64,000 nt of DNA from Mycobacteroides abscessus ATCC 19977 (GTDB lineage Bacteria > Actinomycetota > Actinomycetes > Mycobacteriales > Mycobacteriaceae), in the NCBI RefSeq assembly GCF_000069185.1, contig NC_010397.1, forward strand, positions 4,650,001-4,714,000. Reading direction: 5' to 3'. Shown here one piece after another: positions 35,515-47,137 of the stretch. The position numbers were made by a program, and so were the translations under genes. Within the stretch, counting starts at the first letter, position 1. The number at the start of each line of letters is the position of its first letter. Under the pieces are notes generated by a model, which saw only the letters and a list, made by a program, of their open reading frames with translations, did not search any database and was not told the DNA's origin.

Positions 35515-36367
35515 CGAACCTTGCGCCGGCGTCGACTCCCCATAACGCCATGGTCAGAAGCATGTTCACGATGATCACGACGGTGATGGCCGCGCGCATC
35601 GCGTGCCCGGCAGCCACACCCACACCCTCGGGCCCGCCCGAGGCGTTGAATCCGAAGTAGCACTGGATGGTCGAGGCGATCCACACAAAGACCACGGCCT
35701 TGATGACGGAGTAGACGACGTCCGTGCCGCTCAGCATCATCGTGAAGTAGTGGTTGTAGGCACCGCCGATCGAACCGCCGCTGGAGATTCCCACGAGCAG
35801 GCGGCAGGTGATGTAGCTGATCACCAGGCACAGCAGATACAGCGGAACCACGGCGACGGTGGAGGCCAGCAGTCGAGTGGTCACCAGGTACGGAATGGGC
35901 CGGATCGCCAGCGCGTCCAGCGCGTCGATCTCCTCGTTGATGCGCTGGGCGCCGAGCTGCGCGGTGAAGCGGCAGCCGGCTTGCATCGCGAAAGCGAGGG
36001 CTGCCATCACAGGCGCCAGCTCACGCGTCGAGACCAGGGAAGAAATAAATCCCGTGGCCGGGCCCAGGCCGATGATGTTCAGCAGGTTGTAGGCCTCGAT
36101 ACCGATCAACGCGCCGATGGTGGCACCCAACACCGCGGCGACACCGACGGTCCCGCCGCCGGTGACCAGCGAGCCGTTACCCCACGTGACGTCGGCCAGC
36201 AGCCGGAAGAATTCCTTGGAGTAGTAGCGCAGGGCGTTCGGGATCGAGGCGATGGCCTCCACGAAGAAGGCCAGCATGTGCCCGAGTCGCCGAATCGACT
36301 GGGCGATCCGCTGCCCCGCGTCGATGATCGGCTGAACGCCCTTGGGACGGTATGTGGAGATGGTCAT
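35507..36367 (-). CDS. Mce permease subunit YrbEB (MlaE family)
   Basis: 286 residues from MTISTYRPKG. Five or six membrane helices; the MlaE/YrbE core has LVSTRELAPVMAALAFAMQAGCRFTAQLGAQRINEEIDAL, the conserved helix and coupling region. It pairs with YrbEA as the membrane channel of the Mce importer, powered by an MceG-type ATPase encoded elsewhere. It follows yrbEA by 10 bases and overlaps mceA. Confidence 0.94.
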   Translation of the reverse strand: MTISTYRPKGVQPIIDAGQRIAQSIRRLGHMLAFFVEAIASIPNALRYYSKEFFRLLADVTWGNGSLVTGGGTVGVAAVLGATIGALIGIEAYNLLNIIGLGPATGFISSLVSTRELAPVMAALAFAMQAGCRFTAQLGAQRINEEIDALDALAIRPIPYLVTTRLLASTVAVVPLYLLCLVISYITCRLLVGISSGGSIGGAYNHYFTMMLSGTDVVYSVIKAVVFVWIASTIQCYFGFNASGGPEGVGVAAGHAMRAAITVVIIVNMLLTMALWGVDAGARFGG

Positions 36368-36377
36368 GGCGCGGCCC

Positions 36378-37244
36378 CTATATCCCGTGCCGGGGGAAGA
36401 CCATGACGTACACCTGGCTGACAAGCACGTTGATCAACATGAGCACCAGGATCGATTCCACGACCGCGGCGTTGACCGAGTTGGCCACACCCGCCGGGCC
36501 GCCCTTGGTGGTCAGCCCCTTGTCGCAGGCGACGATCGCGACGATGAGTCCGTAGAGGATCGCCTTGAGCAGCGCCAGCACCAGATCGTCGACGCGGGTG
36601 AACGATGCGAAGGTCGCCACGAAGCTTCCCGGAGCGCCGTGCTGGAAATAGACGTTGAACAAGTAGCTGGCCAAGAAGCCCACAAAGCACGTGGTGCCGG
36701 TGAGGCCTACACCCACCAGGACGGCGGCAGCGACCCGCGGGACGACGAGGCGCCGAATCACCGACACACCCATCACTTCCATCGCGTCGATTTCTTCACG
36801 CATGGTGCGTGAGCCGAGGTCAGCGGTGATGGCCGACCCGACCGCGGAGGCCATCAGCACGGCGGCGACCAGCGAAGCACCCTGCCGCACGATCGCGACA
36901 CCGCTGGCCGCGCCCGCCAAGGAGGACGCACCGACTTGCCCCGCCAATAGCGCGAACTGGATCGACAAGGTGACACCGATCGGGATGGCTACCAGCAGCG
37001 TCGGCACCACAGCGCTGCCTGCCATGAACGCACCCTGATGGATGAACTCGCGCCAGGGGAAGGCACGGTGGACGATGTCCGAGAACATGTACTGCATCGC
37101 TCGCACACCGAGCACGATCTGACTGCCTGCGGTTTCCACCGCCTGCACGGGGTGCTTGCGTACGTACTCCTTGAGCGCACCGGAAACAGCGTCGCGAGAC
37201 GGCGTAGCTGGCCGCGCCGGGCTAGTTCCCTCGAATGTGGTCAT
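36378..37244 (-). CDS. Mce permease subunit YrbEA (MlaE family)
   Basis: 288 residues from MTTFEGTSPARP; the longer open frame to 37346 has a Ser/Arg-rich leader not typical of the family. Membrane helices span about 60-280, with the coupling motif TADLGSRTMREEIDAMEVMGV. First gene of the complete mce operon. No ATPase gene is adjacent, as usual for actinobacterial mce loci. Confidence 0.94.
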   Translation of the reverse strand: MTTFEGTSPARPATPSRDAVSGALKEYVRKHPVQAVETAGSQIVLGVRAMQYMFSDIVHRAFPWREFIHQGAFMAGSAVVPTLLVAIPIGVTLSIQFALLAGQVGASSLAGAASGVAIVRQGASLVAAVLMASAVGSAITADLGSRTMREEIDAMEVMGVSVIRRLVVPRVAAAVLVGVGLTGTTCFVGFLASYLFNVYFQHGAPGSFVATFASFTRVDDLVLALLKAILYGLIVAIVACDKGLTTKGGPAGVANSVNAAVVESILVLMLINVLVSQVYVMVFPRHGI

Positions 37245-37610
37245 CGCGGCCTCACGATCGAACGCATCGAATACCCCAGGGCAACACGACCGCGTGCTGG
37301 GTGACCCACGTGATGCCCTCTCGTCCAAACCTCTCGGGCCCACCATCTTCGCTGGTCACAGAGAAAGCAGGGCCCGAACTGAGCAGTAACATAACACCTG
37401 ACCGACGTGATCTACACATCGTCGTAGTTCGCGGTGAGATTTTCGCCACGCTGTGATGTGCGATGTCCAAACCGTTGACAAATCGCAGGTTGTGATTCCA
37501 TTGGGCGAGAATGGGTATCACACCCAAGACCTTGCTGTTGTTGATTCCGACGGTGGTATTCGCCGCGATATCCCGGCGCGGCCCGGCCTGAAACGATACG
37601 CCGAATTTGG
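37245..37610. other. 366-bp intergenic region upstream of the complete mce operon
   Basis: No convincing gene is present; the long leftward open frame here is the out-of-frame run-on of the frameshifted MaoC gene. The region must hold the mce promoter. TATGTT (37393 down to 37388) is a weak -10 candidate on the minus strand. TCGGGCCC (37334-37341) and GGGCCCGA (37370-37377) form an 8-base inverted repeat between that site and yrbEA, which might fold in the 5' leader or bind a regulator. Confidence 0.4.
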
Positions 37611-38061
37611 TTACGTGATGTAGCGCGAAATCGACTCGGCCACACAGGCCGGCTTGTCGGCGCCGTCGATCTCGACGGTGGTCACGATGGTCACGTCCAC
37701 GGCGCCGGGCTTCTGCTCGACGCTGGTCACCTCGGCACGCGCCCGCAACCTCGACCCCACCCTCACCGGGTTGATGAATCGAACCTTGTTGTAGCCGTAA
37801 TTGATTCCCATGGAGATGTTGTCCACACGAATCAGCTCGAACTGAAAGTGCGGCAGCAGCGACAATGTCAGTAGTCCATGCGCAATGGTGCCCCCGAACG
37901 GACCGTCGGCCGCCCGTTCCGGGTCCACGTGAATCCACTTGATGATCGCCAGTGGCGTCGGCGAAGGTGTTCACGCGCTCCTGGTCAACCAGTAACCAGT
38001 CACTGACACCCAGATCACCGGTGGTGATCTCCTCAATTCCGTTGAACACCTTGCCCGTCAC
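37611..38061 (-). pseudogene. MaoC-like hydratase gene with a one-base frameshift
   Basis: Two frames together give one MaoC hot-dog hydratase of about 150 residues. From the GTG at 38061 (overlapping the quinone oxidoreductase stop as GTGA) the protein reads VFNGIEEI...ADATGDHQ, then loses similarity. The expected continuation, WIHVDPERA, with PFGGTIAHGLLTLSLLP, resumes one frame over and runs to the stop at 37611. The switch lies at about 37939-37940, where CATCAAGTGG would need one A fewer to read His-Gln-Trp. The hydratase would act on enoyl-CoA. It is either a real frameshift or a sequencing error; without correction the product is a 269-residue chimera. Confidence 0.85.
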
Positions 38062-39023
38062 GGCACCAACACCATCTTGCCGTACACCTTGCCGTCGGCG
38101 AAGTCCTGCAGCGCCTGGCGGCCCTCCGACAGCGGTATGCGCGCACTGACCGGCGGGCGCATACCCTCGGCCACCAGCTTTTCCAGCCCGGCCTGGGTCT
38201 CATACAGGTAGTCGGCATGCGTACGCAGGAATTCGCCCCAGGCCACGCCGATCAGCGAAGCATTACGCAGCAGCAGACGATTCACCTTGATCGTAGGTAT
38301 CCCCCCGGCGGCGAATCCAACGACCAGCAGCCGGCCTTCTGAGGCCAGTGTCCGCACAGCGTCGTCGAAAGCGGGTCCGCCGATCGGGTCGACCACCATG
38401 TCGACACCGGCGCCGCCGGTCGCCTCACGCACTGCCTTGGCCCAGCCCTCTTCCAGGGGCAGGACGATATCGGCACCCACGCTTTTCACGAATTCTGTTG
38501 CGGCAGTTCTGTTCACCACGGCAATAACCTTGGCGCCCATGCCCTTGGCAATCTGGATTGCCGCGGTGCCGATGCCGCCGGCGGCGCCAAGTACCAGCAC
38601 CGTCTCCCCTGCCCGCAGCTGTCCCCGACGAGCGTAGGCGAAATACATGGTGTGGTAGTTCGCGATGAGCGCCACCGCTTCGGCGTCGTCCAGCTGGGGC
38701 GGCGTTGGCAGGATGTTGGAGGGCGCCACGGCCACGCGCTCGGCATATCCCCCAATGAAATTGAAGGCCATCACGCGGTCGCCGGGTTTGATGCCGGAAC
38801 CCTCCGGCGCCGAGCGCACCACCCCGGCTGTCTCGATTCCGGGGACGAAGGGTGGCTCCATCTTCAGCTGATACTCGCCCTTGGTCATCAGGTAGTCGGG
38901 GAAGCAGACCCCGGCGGCCTTGACGTCGACCACGACGACATTGGGCCCGGCTCCCGGGGTTTCCACATCGGTGTACACCAGCCCTTCCGGGCCCGATAAC
39001 GACTGCGCCTGTATCGCTTTCAT
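38058..39023 (-). CDS. Quinone oxidoreductase (MDR/zinc-independent alcohol dehydrogenase family)
   Basis: 321 residues from the ATG at 39023, which overlaps the SDR stop. The GroES-like N-domain has CFPDYLMTKGEYQ and PFVPGIETAGVV; the Rossmann domain has VLVLGAAGGIGTAAIQIAK at about 141-159 and VVDPIGGPAFDDA. No zinc ligands are seen, as in QOR enzymes, so NADPH-dependent reduction of quinones or enones is likely. It is coupled to SDR upstream and the broken maoC downstream. From memory this order matches Rv0149-Rv0148-Rv0147. Confidence 0.92.
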   Translation of the reverse strand: MKAIQAQSLSGPEGLVYTDVETPGAGPNVVVVDVKAAGVCFPDYLMTKGEYQLKMEPPFVPGIETAGVVRSAPEGSGIKPGDRVMAFNFIGGYAERVAVAPSNILPTPPQLDDAEAVALIANYHTMYFAYARRGQLRAGETVLVLGAAGGIGTAAIQIAKGMGAKVIAVVNRTAATEFVKSVGADIVLPLEEGWAKAVREATGGAGVDMVVDPIGGPAFDDAVRTLASEGRLLVVGFAAGGIPTIKVNRLLLRNASLIGVAWGEFLRTHADYLYETQAGLEKLVAEGMRPPVSARIPLSEGRQALQDFADGKVYGKMVLVP

Positions 39024-39886
39024 GCGAGCGACGGAGGGCCGGCCTTGGTGACGGTGGCGAGGTCCTCGATCTCGCCCCACCGCGCGGCAACTTCGTCGAC
39101 CGTCGGTGGCGAGGCAAAGGTGGCGCCGGCGTTCTCGAAGAGAGCCACGCGCTGCACCTTGCCGCCACCCACTACGAAAACGGATCCGTTGTCGGTGCTT
39201 TCCTCCGTGCACAGGTAACCGACGACCGGCGAGACGAAGGCCGGTGGCAGCTGCTCCAGCACGGCCTCGGAGGCGATGTCGGCGGTCATCCGGGTCGCGG
39301 CGATCGGCGCGATCGCGTTGGAGTGGATGTTGTACTTGGCCCCCTCCAGCGCGAGAGTGTTGATCAGTCCCACGAGGCCGAGCTTGGCGGCTCCGTAGTT
39401 GGCCTGGCCGAAGTTACCGAACAGGCCGCTGGTCGAGGTGGCGACCACGATGCGGCCGTATCCCTGCTCGCGGAAGTGCGGCCATGCCGCACGGGTGATG
39501 TTGTATCCGCCGTAGAGGTGAACCTGTTGCACCGCATGCCAATTGTCGTATGTCATTTTATGGAAGGTGCCGTCGCGCAGGATGCCGGCGTTGCTCACCA
39601 CACCGTGAATGGCCCCGAACTCGTCAAGGGCGGTCTTGACGATGTTGGCGGCGCCCTCTTCGGTGGCGACACTGTCATAGTTGGCGACAGCCCGGCCACC
39701 GGCCGCCTTGATCTCGTCGACAACACCGTCCGCCATTGCCGATCCGGCGCCGGATCCGTCTCGGGCACCGCCCAAATCGTTGACGACCACCGAGGCCCCT
39801 TCGCCGGCGAGAGTCAGCGCGTATTCGCGGCCCAGCCCTCCTCCGGCTCCGGTCACGACAATTACCCGGTCTTGCACTCCCGGCAT
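39020..39886 (-). CDS. Short-chain dehydrogenase (HSD17B4/FabG-like SDR)
   Basis: 288 residues. Cofactor motif VTGAGGGLGREYA at about 11-23, NAGILRD, and the catalytic Tyr/Lys in QANYGAAKLGL with Ser just before it. VVNDLGGARDGSG is a hallmark of the peroxisomal multifunctional-enzyme-type 3-hydroxyacyl-CoA dehydrogenases. It would oxidise 3-hydroxyacyl-CoA, and the broken MaoC downstream would have been the partner hydratase. A separate region of 78 bases precedes it. Confidence 0.92.
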   Translation of the reverse strand: MPGVQDRVIVVTGAGGGLGREYALTLAGEGASVVVNDLGGARDGSGAGSAMADGVVDEIKAAGGRAVANYDSVATEEGAANIVKTALDEFGAIHGVVSNAGILRDGTFHKMTYDNWHAVQQVHLYGGYNITRAAWPHFREQGYGRIVVATSTSGLFGNFGQANYGAAKLGLVGLINTLALEGAKYNIHSNAIAPIAATRMTADIASEAVLEQLPPAFVSPVVGYLCTEESTDNGSVFVVGGGKVQRVALFENAGATFASPPTVDEVAARWGEIEDLATVTKAGPPSLA

Positions 39887-39964
39887 GCAGAACTCCTAAT
39901 TCACTTGAGGGTTCAATCGAAACTTCATGGGGTTTGGGTAAACTGAAGGGCCAATGCCCCTGGC

Positions 39965-41383
39965 TCACATGAGCCTTTGCATAAGTTTGAGGTTCTTCTC
40001 CGTGTACGGCGGGTACGGAAGCTTCAGATCCAGCGCGGTCGACTTGTACAGCGTCGACTTGCGGTGACTGAACTCGTCGAACCCGGCCTTGCCGTGGTAG
40101 GCACCCATACCGCTGGCACCGACGCCACCGAACGGCAGCTTCGGGATGACGGCGTGGTAGAGCAGGTGGTTGATCACCATGCCACCTGCCGGCACCTCGG
40201 CAGCGTACCGATTAGCGGTGTACTTGGATTCGGTGAATGCGTAGGCCGCCAACGGTTTCGGCCGCGAATTGATGAAATCAATTGCGGCATCCAGTGTTTC
40301 AGCGGTGACAATCGGCAGAATCGGGCCGAAGATCTCCTCTTGCATCAGCGGCTCGTCGGCATCGGGATCCACCACGATGGTCGGCTCGATGGTCAGACTC
40401 TCGGCATCCGACGCACCACCGACGGCCACCTGTCCCTCGGTGGCCGCGAGGTATCCGACCAGCCGATCGAACTGACGCTGGTTGAGCACCCGCAGACCCT
40501 TGTCCTCCCGGTCTGCCTGGAACTGTTCCCACGACTCCTTGATCTTCTCCACCAGCTCATCACGAATCGATGCGTCCGCGATGACGTAGTCGGGTGCCAG
40601 GCAGACCTGCCCGGAGTTGAGGCCCTTCATGTATCCGATACGACGGGCCGCCACCTCAATGTTGGCGTCGGAAGCCACGTAGACCGGTGACTTGCCACCG
40701 AGCTCCAGCGCCACCGGTGTGAGGTGCGGAGCCGCGCCCTCCAGAATGCGTTTACCGATCTCGGTGCCACCGGTGAACATCGCCTTGTCGAAGCCCTGGG
40801 CCAGCAGTTCCTGGGTGACGTACCCGTCGCCCTCGACGACGACGACGGCGTGCGGGTCAAGGTACTGCGGAAGCAGCTTTGCCATCAGTGCGGAACACGC
40901 CGGCGCTAGTTCAGACGGCTTGAGTGCCACCGTGTTTCCGGCCGCAACCGCACCGACCAGTGGGCCAATCGTGAGATAGAAGGGAAAGTTCCATGCGCCG
41001 ATGATCAGCGTCGTGCCATAGGGCTCGGACTGCACGTAGGCCTTGGCGGGTTGCTGTGCCATCGGTAGACCCCGCACTCGCTTCCGGCGCATCCATCGCT
41101 TCAGGTGTTTCCGGGCGTAGGTAATTTCGACCACGGTTCCCACCACGTCGGCGATCCACGCCTCCGCGCTGGACCGCCCCAGGTCGTCGTTGAGTGCCTT
41201 GGCGATGGCGGCTTCGTTCTCTTTGAAAAGCCGCTCCAGTCCTACGAGCTGCGCCTTGCGCCACTGGTATTCGCGGGTCCGGCCAGTCGCGAAGGTCTCC
41301 CGCAGACCGCGCACGATCCCCGGGATGCGCGAGGGTTCGGACGCAGCGTGTTGGTCGGCGGGCGTAGAGATCTCGGTGGTCAT
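39965..41383 (-). CDS. Aldehyde dehydrogenase (fatty aldehyde type)
   Basis: 472 residues from MTTEISTPAD. The catalytic residues are Asn132 in WNFPF, Glu227 in LELGGKSP and Cys261 in SGQVCLAPDY. The family is the class 3-like ALDH group that oxidises long-chain or aromatic aldehydes with NAD(P)+. It precedes the SDR/QOR genes on the same strand; a 12-bp palindrome (41491-41502) sits upstream. The C-terminal YPPYTEKNLKLMQRL may mediate membrane contact. Confidence 0.93.
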   Translation of the reverse strand: MTTEISTPADQHAASEPSRIPGIVRGLRETFATGRTREYQWRKAQLVGLERLFKENEAAIAKALNDDLGRSSAEAWIADVVGTVVEITYARKHLKRWMRRKRVRGLPMAQQPAKAYVQSEPYGTTLIIGAWNFPFYLTIGPLVGAVAAGNTVALKPSELAPACSALMAKLLPQYLDPHAVVVVEGDGYVTQELLAQGFDKAMFTGGTEIGKRILEGAAPHLTPVALELGGKSPVYVASDANIEVAARRIGYMKGLNSGQVCLAPDYVIADASIRDELVEKIKESWEQFQADREDKGLRVLNQRQFDRLVGYLAATEGQVAVGGASDAESLTIEPTIVVDPDADEPLMQEEIFGPILPIVTAETLDAAIDFINSRPKPLAAYAFTESKYTANRYAAEVPAGGMVINHLLYHAVIPKLPFGGVGASGMGAYHGKAGFDEFSHRKSTLYKSTALDLKLPYPPYTEKNLKLMQRLM

Positions 41384-41490
41384 ATCCGTTCCTCTCGATG
41401 GCAGGCTCATCATTGAGCGCATCTCCGCAGGTCACGCAGGCGTGTACGGACTAACGATGGCAGCTAAGTGAGCTGTATCACCGATGGTAA

Positions 41491-41502
41491 CCAACTAGTT
41501 GG
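41491..41502. promoter_or_regulatory. 12-bp perfect palindrome upstream of the aldehyde dehydrogenase gene
   Basis: CCAACTAGTTGG lies between the end of the methyltransferase pair and the aldehyde dehydrogenase start. It contains the AACnnGTT core seen in KstR-type boxes, but the outer T and A of the full 14-base consensus are missing. A role as operator of the ALDH gene is possible; the regulator is unknown. Confidence 0.35.
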
Positions 41503-41539
41503 GGCCTGAGAACCCCGCACCCCCGAGGGCCGCGCGCCG

Positions 41540-43774
<2,235 letters not shown>

Positions 43775-45034
43775 ATGGCCAAACCATCTACCGCAAATGG
43801 TGGCTTTCCGAACATCGTCGTGACCGGCATGGCCATGACGACGTCGATCGCACCCGACGTCGAGGGCACCTGGAAGGGACTCCTCAACGGCGAAAGCGGC
43901 ATCCGCGTACTCGACGACGACTTCGTCGCCCAGTACGACCTACCGGTGAAGATCGGCGGGCACCTCAAGGTCCGCGACTTCGACAAGGACATGACGAAGA
44001 TCGAGCTTCGCCGCCTGTCCTATGTGCAGCGTCTGGCTGCGATCCTGGGCCGTCAGGTTTGGGAAGACGCCGGAGCCCCGGAAGACATCGATCTGGAGCG
44101 CCTGACGGTTTCGGTGGGCACCGGACTGGGCGGTGGCGAGAAGCTGGTCGAGGCGTACGACGAGATGCGCGCCCGGGGCACGAAGGCCGTTTCGCCTCTT
44201 ACCGTTCAGATGTTCATGCCCAACGGACCTGCCGCCGTCATCGGCCTGGAACGCAAGGCGCGCGGTGGCGTCATCACCCCCGTCTCGGCGTGTGCCTCCG
44301 GTAACGAGGGCATAGCCCACGCCTGGCGGCAGATCGCTTACGGCGACGCCGATATCGCCATCTGCGGTGGTATCGAGGCAGCCATCGAGGCCGCGCCCAT
44401 CGCCGCGTTCGCCAATATGCGCATCGTGATGTCCACCGATAACGACAACCCCGCGGGGGCATCGCGGCCATTCGACAAGAACCGCACCGGCTTCGTGTTC
44501 GGCGAAGGCGGCGCGCTCATGGTCATCGAGACCGAGGAGCATGCCAAGGCACGCGGGGCCCGGATCTACGCTCGGCTTCTCGGCGCGGGCATCACCTCGG
44601 ACGGCTTCCACGTAGTGGCACCGCATCCGGACGGCATCGGGGCCGCCAAGGCCATGAACCGGGCTCTGGAAACCGCCGGCCTCGACGCCAAGGACATCGA
44701 CCACGTCAACGCGCACGCCACCGCGACCAGCGTCGGTGACGTCGCCGAGGGCAGGGCCATTCACAAGTCCGGTCTGCAGCACGCCGCGGTCTACGCACCC
44801 AAGGGCGCCCTCGGGCACTCCGTCGGTGCGGTCGGTGCCGTCGAGGCGGTCATCACGGTGAAGTCGTTGCAGGAGGGCATCATTCCGCCCACCCTCAACT
44901 ACGAAACACCCGATCCGGAGATCGATCTCGACATCGTCAGCAAGGAGCCCCGCAAGGGCGACTACAAGTACGCGGTCAACAACTCGTTCGGGTTCGGTGG
45001 CCACAACGTGGCGATCGCCCTCGGCAAGTACTGA
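43775..45034 (+). CDS. Beta-ketoacyl-ACP synthase, KasA/KasB-like
   Basis: 419 residues. The condensing-enzyme catalytic set is complete: Cys173 in PVSACASG, His314 in NAHATAT, Lys343 and His348 in [10 protein letters not shown]. Length and residue numbering match M. tuberculosis KasA, which elongates mycolic acid precursors in FAS-II. Here the gene stands alone, not beside acpM, fabD or a second kas gene, so it is probably an extra paralogue. A GGGGGG run lies about 10 bases before the start. A hairpin terminator follows. Confidence 0.92.
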   Translation: MAKPSTANGGFPNIVVTGMAMTTSIAPDVEGTWKGLLNGESGIRVLDDDFVAQYDLPVKIGGHLKVRDFDKDMTKIELRRLSYVQRLAAILGRQVWEDAGAPEDIDLERLTVSVGTGLGGGEKLVEAYDEMRARGTKAVSPLTVQMFMPNGPAAVIGLERKARGGVITPVSACASGNEGIAHAWRQIAYGDADIAICGGIEAAIEAAPIAAFANMRIVMSTDNDNPAGASRPFDKNRTGFVFGEGGALMVIETEEHAKARGARIYARLLGAGITSDGFHVVAPHPDGIGAAKAMNRALETAGLDAKDIDHVNAHATATSVGDVAEGRAIHKSGLQHAAVYAPKGALGHSVGAVGAVEAVITVKSLQEGIIPPTLNYETPDPEIDLDIVSKEPRKGDYKYAVNNSFGFGGHNVAIALGKY

Positions 45035-45048
45035 TCCACTTCTCTGTC

Positions 45049-45109
45049 CCGACACGCCGTCTGGTGGCGGATTCGTCTCGAACGATTCCGCCGCCAGGCG
45101 GCGTGTCGG
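45049..45109. terminator. Long hairpin between convergent genes
   Basis: Arms 45049-45071 and 45087-45109 pair at 21 of 23 positions around a 15-base loop; in one orientation the two mismatches become G-U pairs. It lies between the ends of the ketosynthase (45034) and the acyl-CoA dehydrogenase (45117), so it can terminate both. Confidence 0.8.
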
Positions 45110-45116
45110 CGTTCGA

Positions 45117-46298
45117 CTAGCGGAACGCCGCAATCCCGGTCAGCGCCTGGCCGATAACCAGTGTGTGCATCTCGCTGGTGCCCTCGTAGGTCAGCACCGA
45201 TTCCAGGTTGTTGGCATGCCTCATCACCGGGTACTCGCCCGAAATACCGTTCGCACCAAGGATTGTGCGGGCGGTCCGGGCTATCTCGATGGCCTCGCGC
45301 ACATTGTTGAGCTTGCCCAGGCTGACCTGCGGGGTCGCCAGAGTGTCGGCATCCTTGCGGCGCCCCAGATGCAGCGCCAGTAGCACTCCCTTGCCGTATT
45401 CCAGCGCCATGTTGGCCAGTTTCTCTTGGGTCAGCTGGAAGCCCGCGATCGGGCGATCGAACTGCTCCCTGGTCTGCGCGTATTCCAGTGCGGTACGCAA
45501 GCATTCACGGGCGGCGCCCATCGAGCCGAAGATGATGCCAAAACGCGCCTCGTTGAGGCACGACAGCGGGGCCTTGAGCCCGACGGCTAATGGCAGCCTG
45601 TTCTTCTCCGGCACCCACACATCAACGAGGTTGAGCTCGGCGGTCACGGATGCGCGCAAAGACATCTTCGAATGGATGGTCTGGGCATCGAACCCCGCCG
45701 AATCGGTCGACACGAGAAAACCACGGACGCCCTCGTCGGTCTGCGCCCAGATGACCGCGACATCGGCGATCGACCCGTTGGTAATCCACATCTTGGTCCC
45801 ATTGAGTACCCAGTCGCTGCCATCCCGGCGCGCGTGCGTGCGCATGCCGCCCGGGTTGGACCCGAAATCGGGCTCGGTCAGACCGAAACACCCCAGCTCT
45901 TCGCCCGTTGCCATCCTGGGCAGCCACTTCTGCTTCTGCGCATCACTGCCATAGGCATAGATGGCATACATCGCCAACGACCCCTGCACACTGACCAACG
46001 AGCGGATCCCCGAGTCACCGGCCTCCAGCTCCATGCAGGCCAGTCCATATGCGAGAGAGGACGTTCCGGAACATCCGTATCCGTGCAGATGCATCCCGAG
46101 TACACCGATCTTGCCCAGCTCCAGCGCGAGCTTGCGTACCGGCAGATCACCATGCTCGTACCAGCGCTGAACATTGGGTACCACGCGCGCCTGGACCAGC
46201 GCGCGCACGCTGTCACGGATCGCGCGCTCCTCGTCGCTGAGCAGCGCATCGATACCGAACAACTCGTCGGGGTTGGTTGGTGCAGCGTCGGTAGCCAT
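45117..46298 (-). CDS. Acyl-CoA dehydrogenase, glutaryl-CoA dehydrogenase-like
   Basis: 393 residues from MATDAAPTNP. FAD-enzyme motifs are present: LTEPDFGSNPGGM at about 140-152, NGTKMWITNG, and the C-terminal LTYEGTSEMHTLVIG whose Glu is the catalytic base. The general form and GCSGTSSLAYGL segment match glutaryl-CoA dehydrogenases, which oxidise and decarboxylate glutaryl-CoA in lysine/tryptophan breakdown. It stands alone, 35 bases from the next gene on the same strand. Confidence 0.92.
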   Translation of the reverse strand: MATDAAPTNPDELFGIDALLSDEERAIRDSVRALVQARVVPNVQRWYEHGDLPVRKLALELGKIGVLGMHLHGYGCSGTSSLAYGLACMELEAGDSGIRSLVSVQGSLAMYAIYAYGSDAQKQKWLPRMATGEELGCFGLTEPDFGSNPGGMRTHARRDGSDWVLNGTKMWITNGSIADVAVIWAQTDEGVRGFLVSTDSAGFDAQTIHSKMSLRASVTAELNLVDVWVPEKNRLPLAVGLKAPLSCLNEARFGIIFGSMGAARECLRTALEYAQTREQFDRPIAGFQLTQEKLANMALEYGKGVLLALHLGRRKDADTLATPQVSLGKLNNVREAIEIARTARTILGANGISGEYPVMRHANNLESVLTYEGTSEMHTLVIGQALTGIAAFR

Positions 46299-46333
46299 GC
46301 CGCAAACCCTAACTCCCCCAGCCACCGTGTCGG

Positions 46334-47137
46334 CTAGAAACTGAAGCGGTACAGCCTTTCGAAACTGCGAAGCCAGGGCAGGCTAGCCATGGCCCAGTAG
46401 ATTCCGCGCAGAAACCGCGAGGGCACCAACGGGTACAGCCGCCATGGAGTTGTCTCCTCGACACATCGCAAGCGCCGGTTCCATCCTTGCACCTGAGCAG
46501 CACTTCGAATCGAAGACTTGAACAGCTTCTGCGCCCGCACAATGGACGGCGGCATCGCGTCGAACACGATCTGCCCGGATGGAAATCGATCGGTGATCCG
46601 CTGCAGAAGCTCCCGTATCTCGTCCTCGGTCAGATACATCACCAGACCCTCGGCAACGACCAATGTCGGTCTATCCGTGGGAATATCGTCGAACCACGCG
46701 GCCCCGGTCACCGACGAGGCGATCATGCGATAGCCGGTTCGCTCCTCGATGACCCGCCGGCGCATCGCGATGACCTCGGGCATGTCGACGTCGAACCAAC
46801 GCACGTCGGCCGGCAGGTTCAATCGGAACGCCCTGCTGTCCAGCCCGCAGCCCAGATGCAGCACGGTCGCATCCGGATGGGCCGTCAGGAATTCCCCCGT
46901 CCAGTCGTCCAGCGCCCGCGCACGCAGTGTGACGGTGTACTGGTTGGACCTGGGCGCGGTCGTGCGTTCGATACGCGGCCAGTCGTAGTCGATGCGATCC
47001 ACCAATTCAGCGGCCGCGCGATCATTGAGAATCGAACGCGGCGAACGGCTTTCGTATGCCCGGAGAAAGAGGGTGACCAGCATGGTCCAGGTCACCGACC
47101 TCCATTCGACATCGCTGAAGTCGACCTTGGCAGTCAT
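46334..47137 (-). CDS. SAM-dependent methyltransferase, LCMT superfamily (copy 7, divergent)
   Basis: 267 residues from the ATG at 47137, overlapping the TetR stop as ATGA. The SAM motif is VLHLGCGLDSRAFRLNLPADV, followed by WFDVDMPEVIAMRR and VVAEGLVMYL. It is distinct from the six TIGR00027 copies but belongs to the same superfamily (PF04072-type). Cotranscribed with the TetR gene, which suggests the regulator controls methylation of a small molecule, perhaps a xenobiotic. Confidence 0.9.
   Translation of the reverse strand: MTAKVDFSDVEWRSVTWTMLVTLFLRAYESRSPRSILNDRAAAELVDRIDYDWPRIERTTAPRSNQYTVTLRARALDDWTGEFLTAHPDATVLHLGCGLDSRAFRLNLPADVRWFDVDMPEVIAMRRRVIEERTGYRMIASSVTGAAWFDDIPTDRPTLVVAEGLVMYLTEDEIRELLQRITDRFPSGQIVFDAMPPSIVRAQKLFKSSIRSAAQVQGWNRRLRCVEETTPWRLYPLVPSRFLRGIYWAMASLPWLRSFERLYRFSF

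Noticed and set aside
37330..37380. TCGGGCCC/GGGCCCGA repeat as a transcription terminator
   Set aside because: The arms are only 8 bases with a long spacer and the position is inside the likely 5' leader of the mce operon, so a terminator call is not supported; kept only as a note in the intergenic entry.
37252..37610. Continuous leftward open frame following the MaoC N-terminus
   Set aside because: Produced by running on in the wrong frame after the one-base shift; no similarity after ATGDHQ, and the true C-terminal half sits in the adjacent frame.
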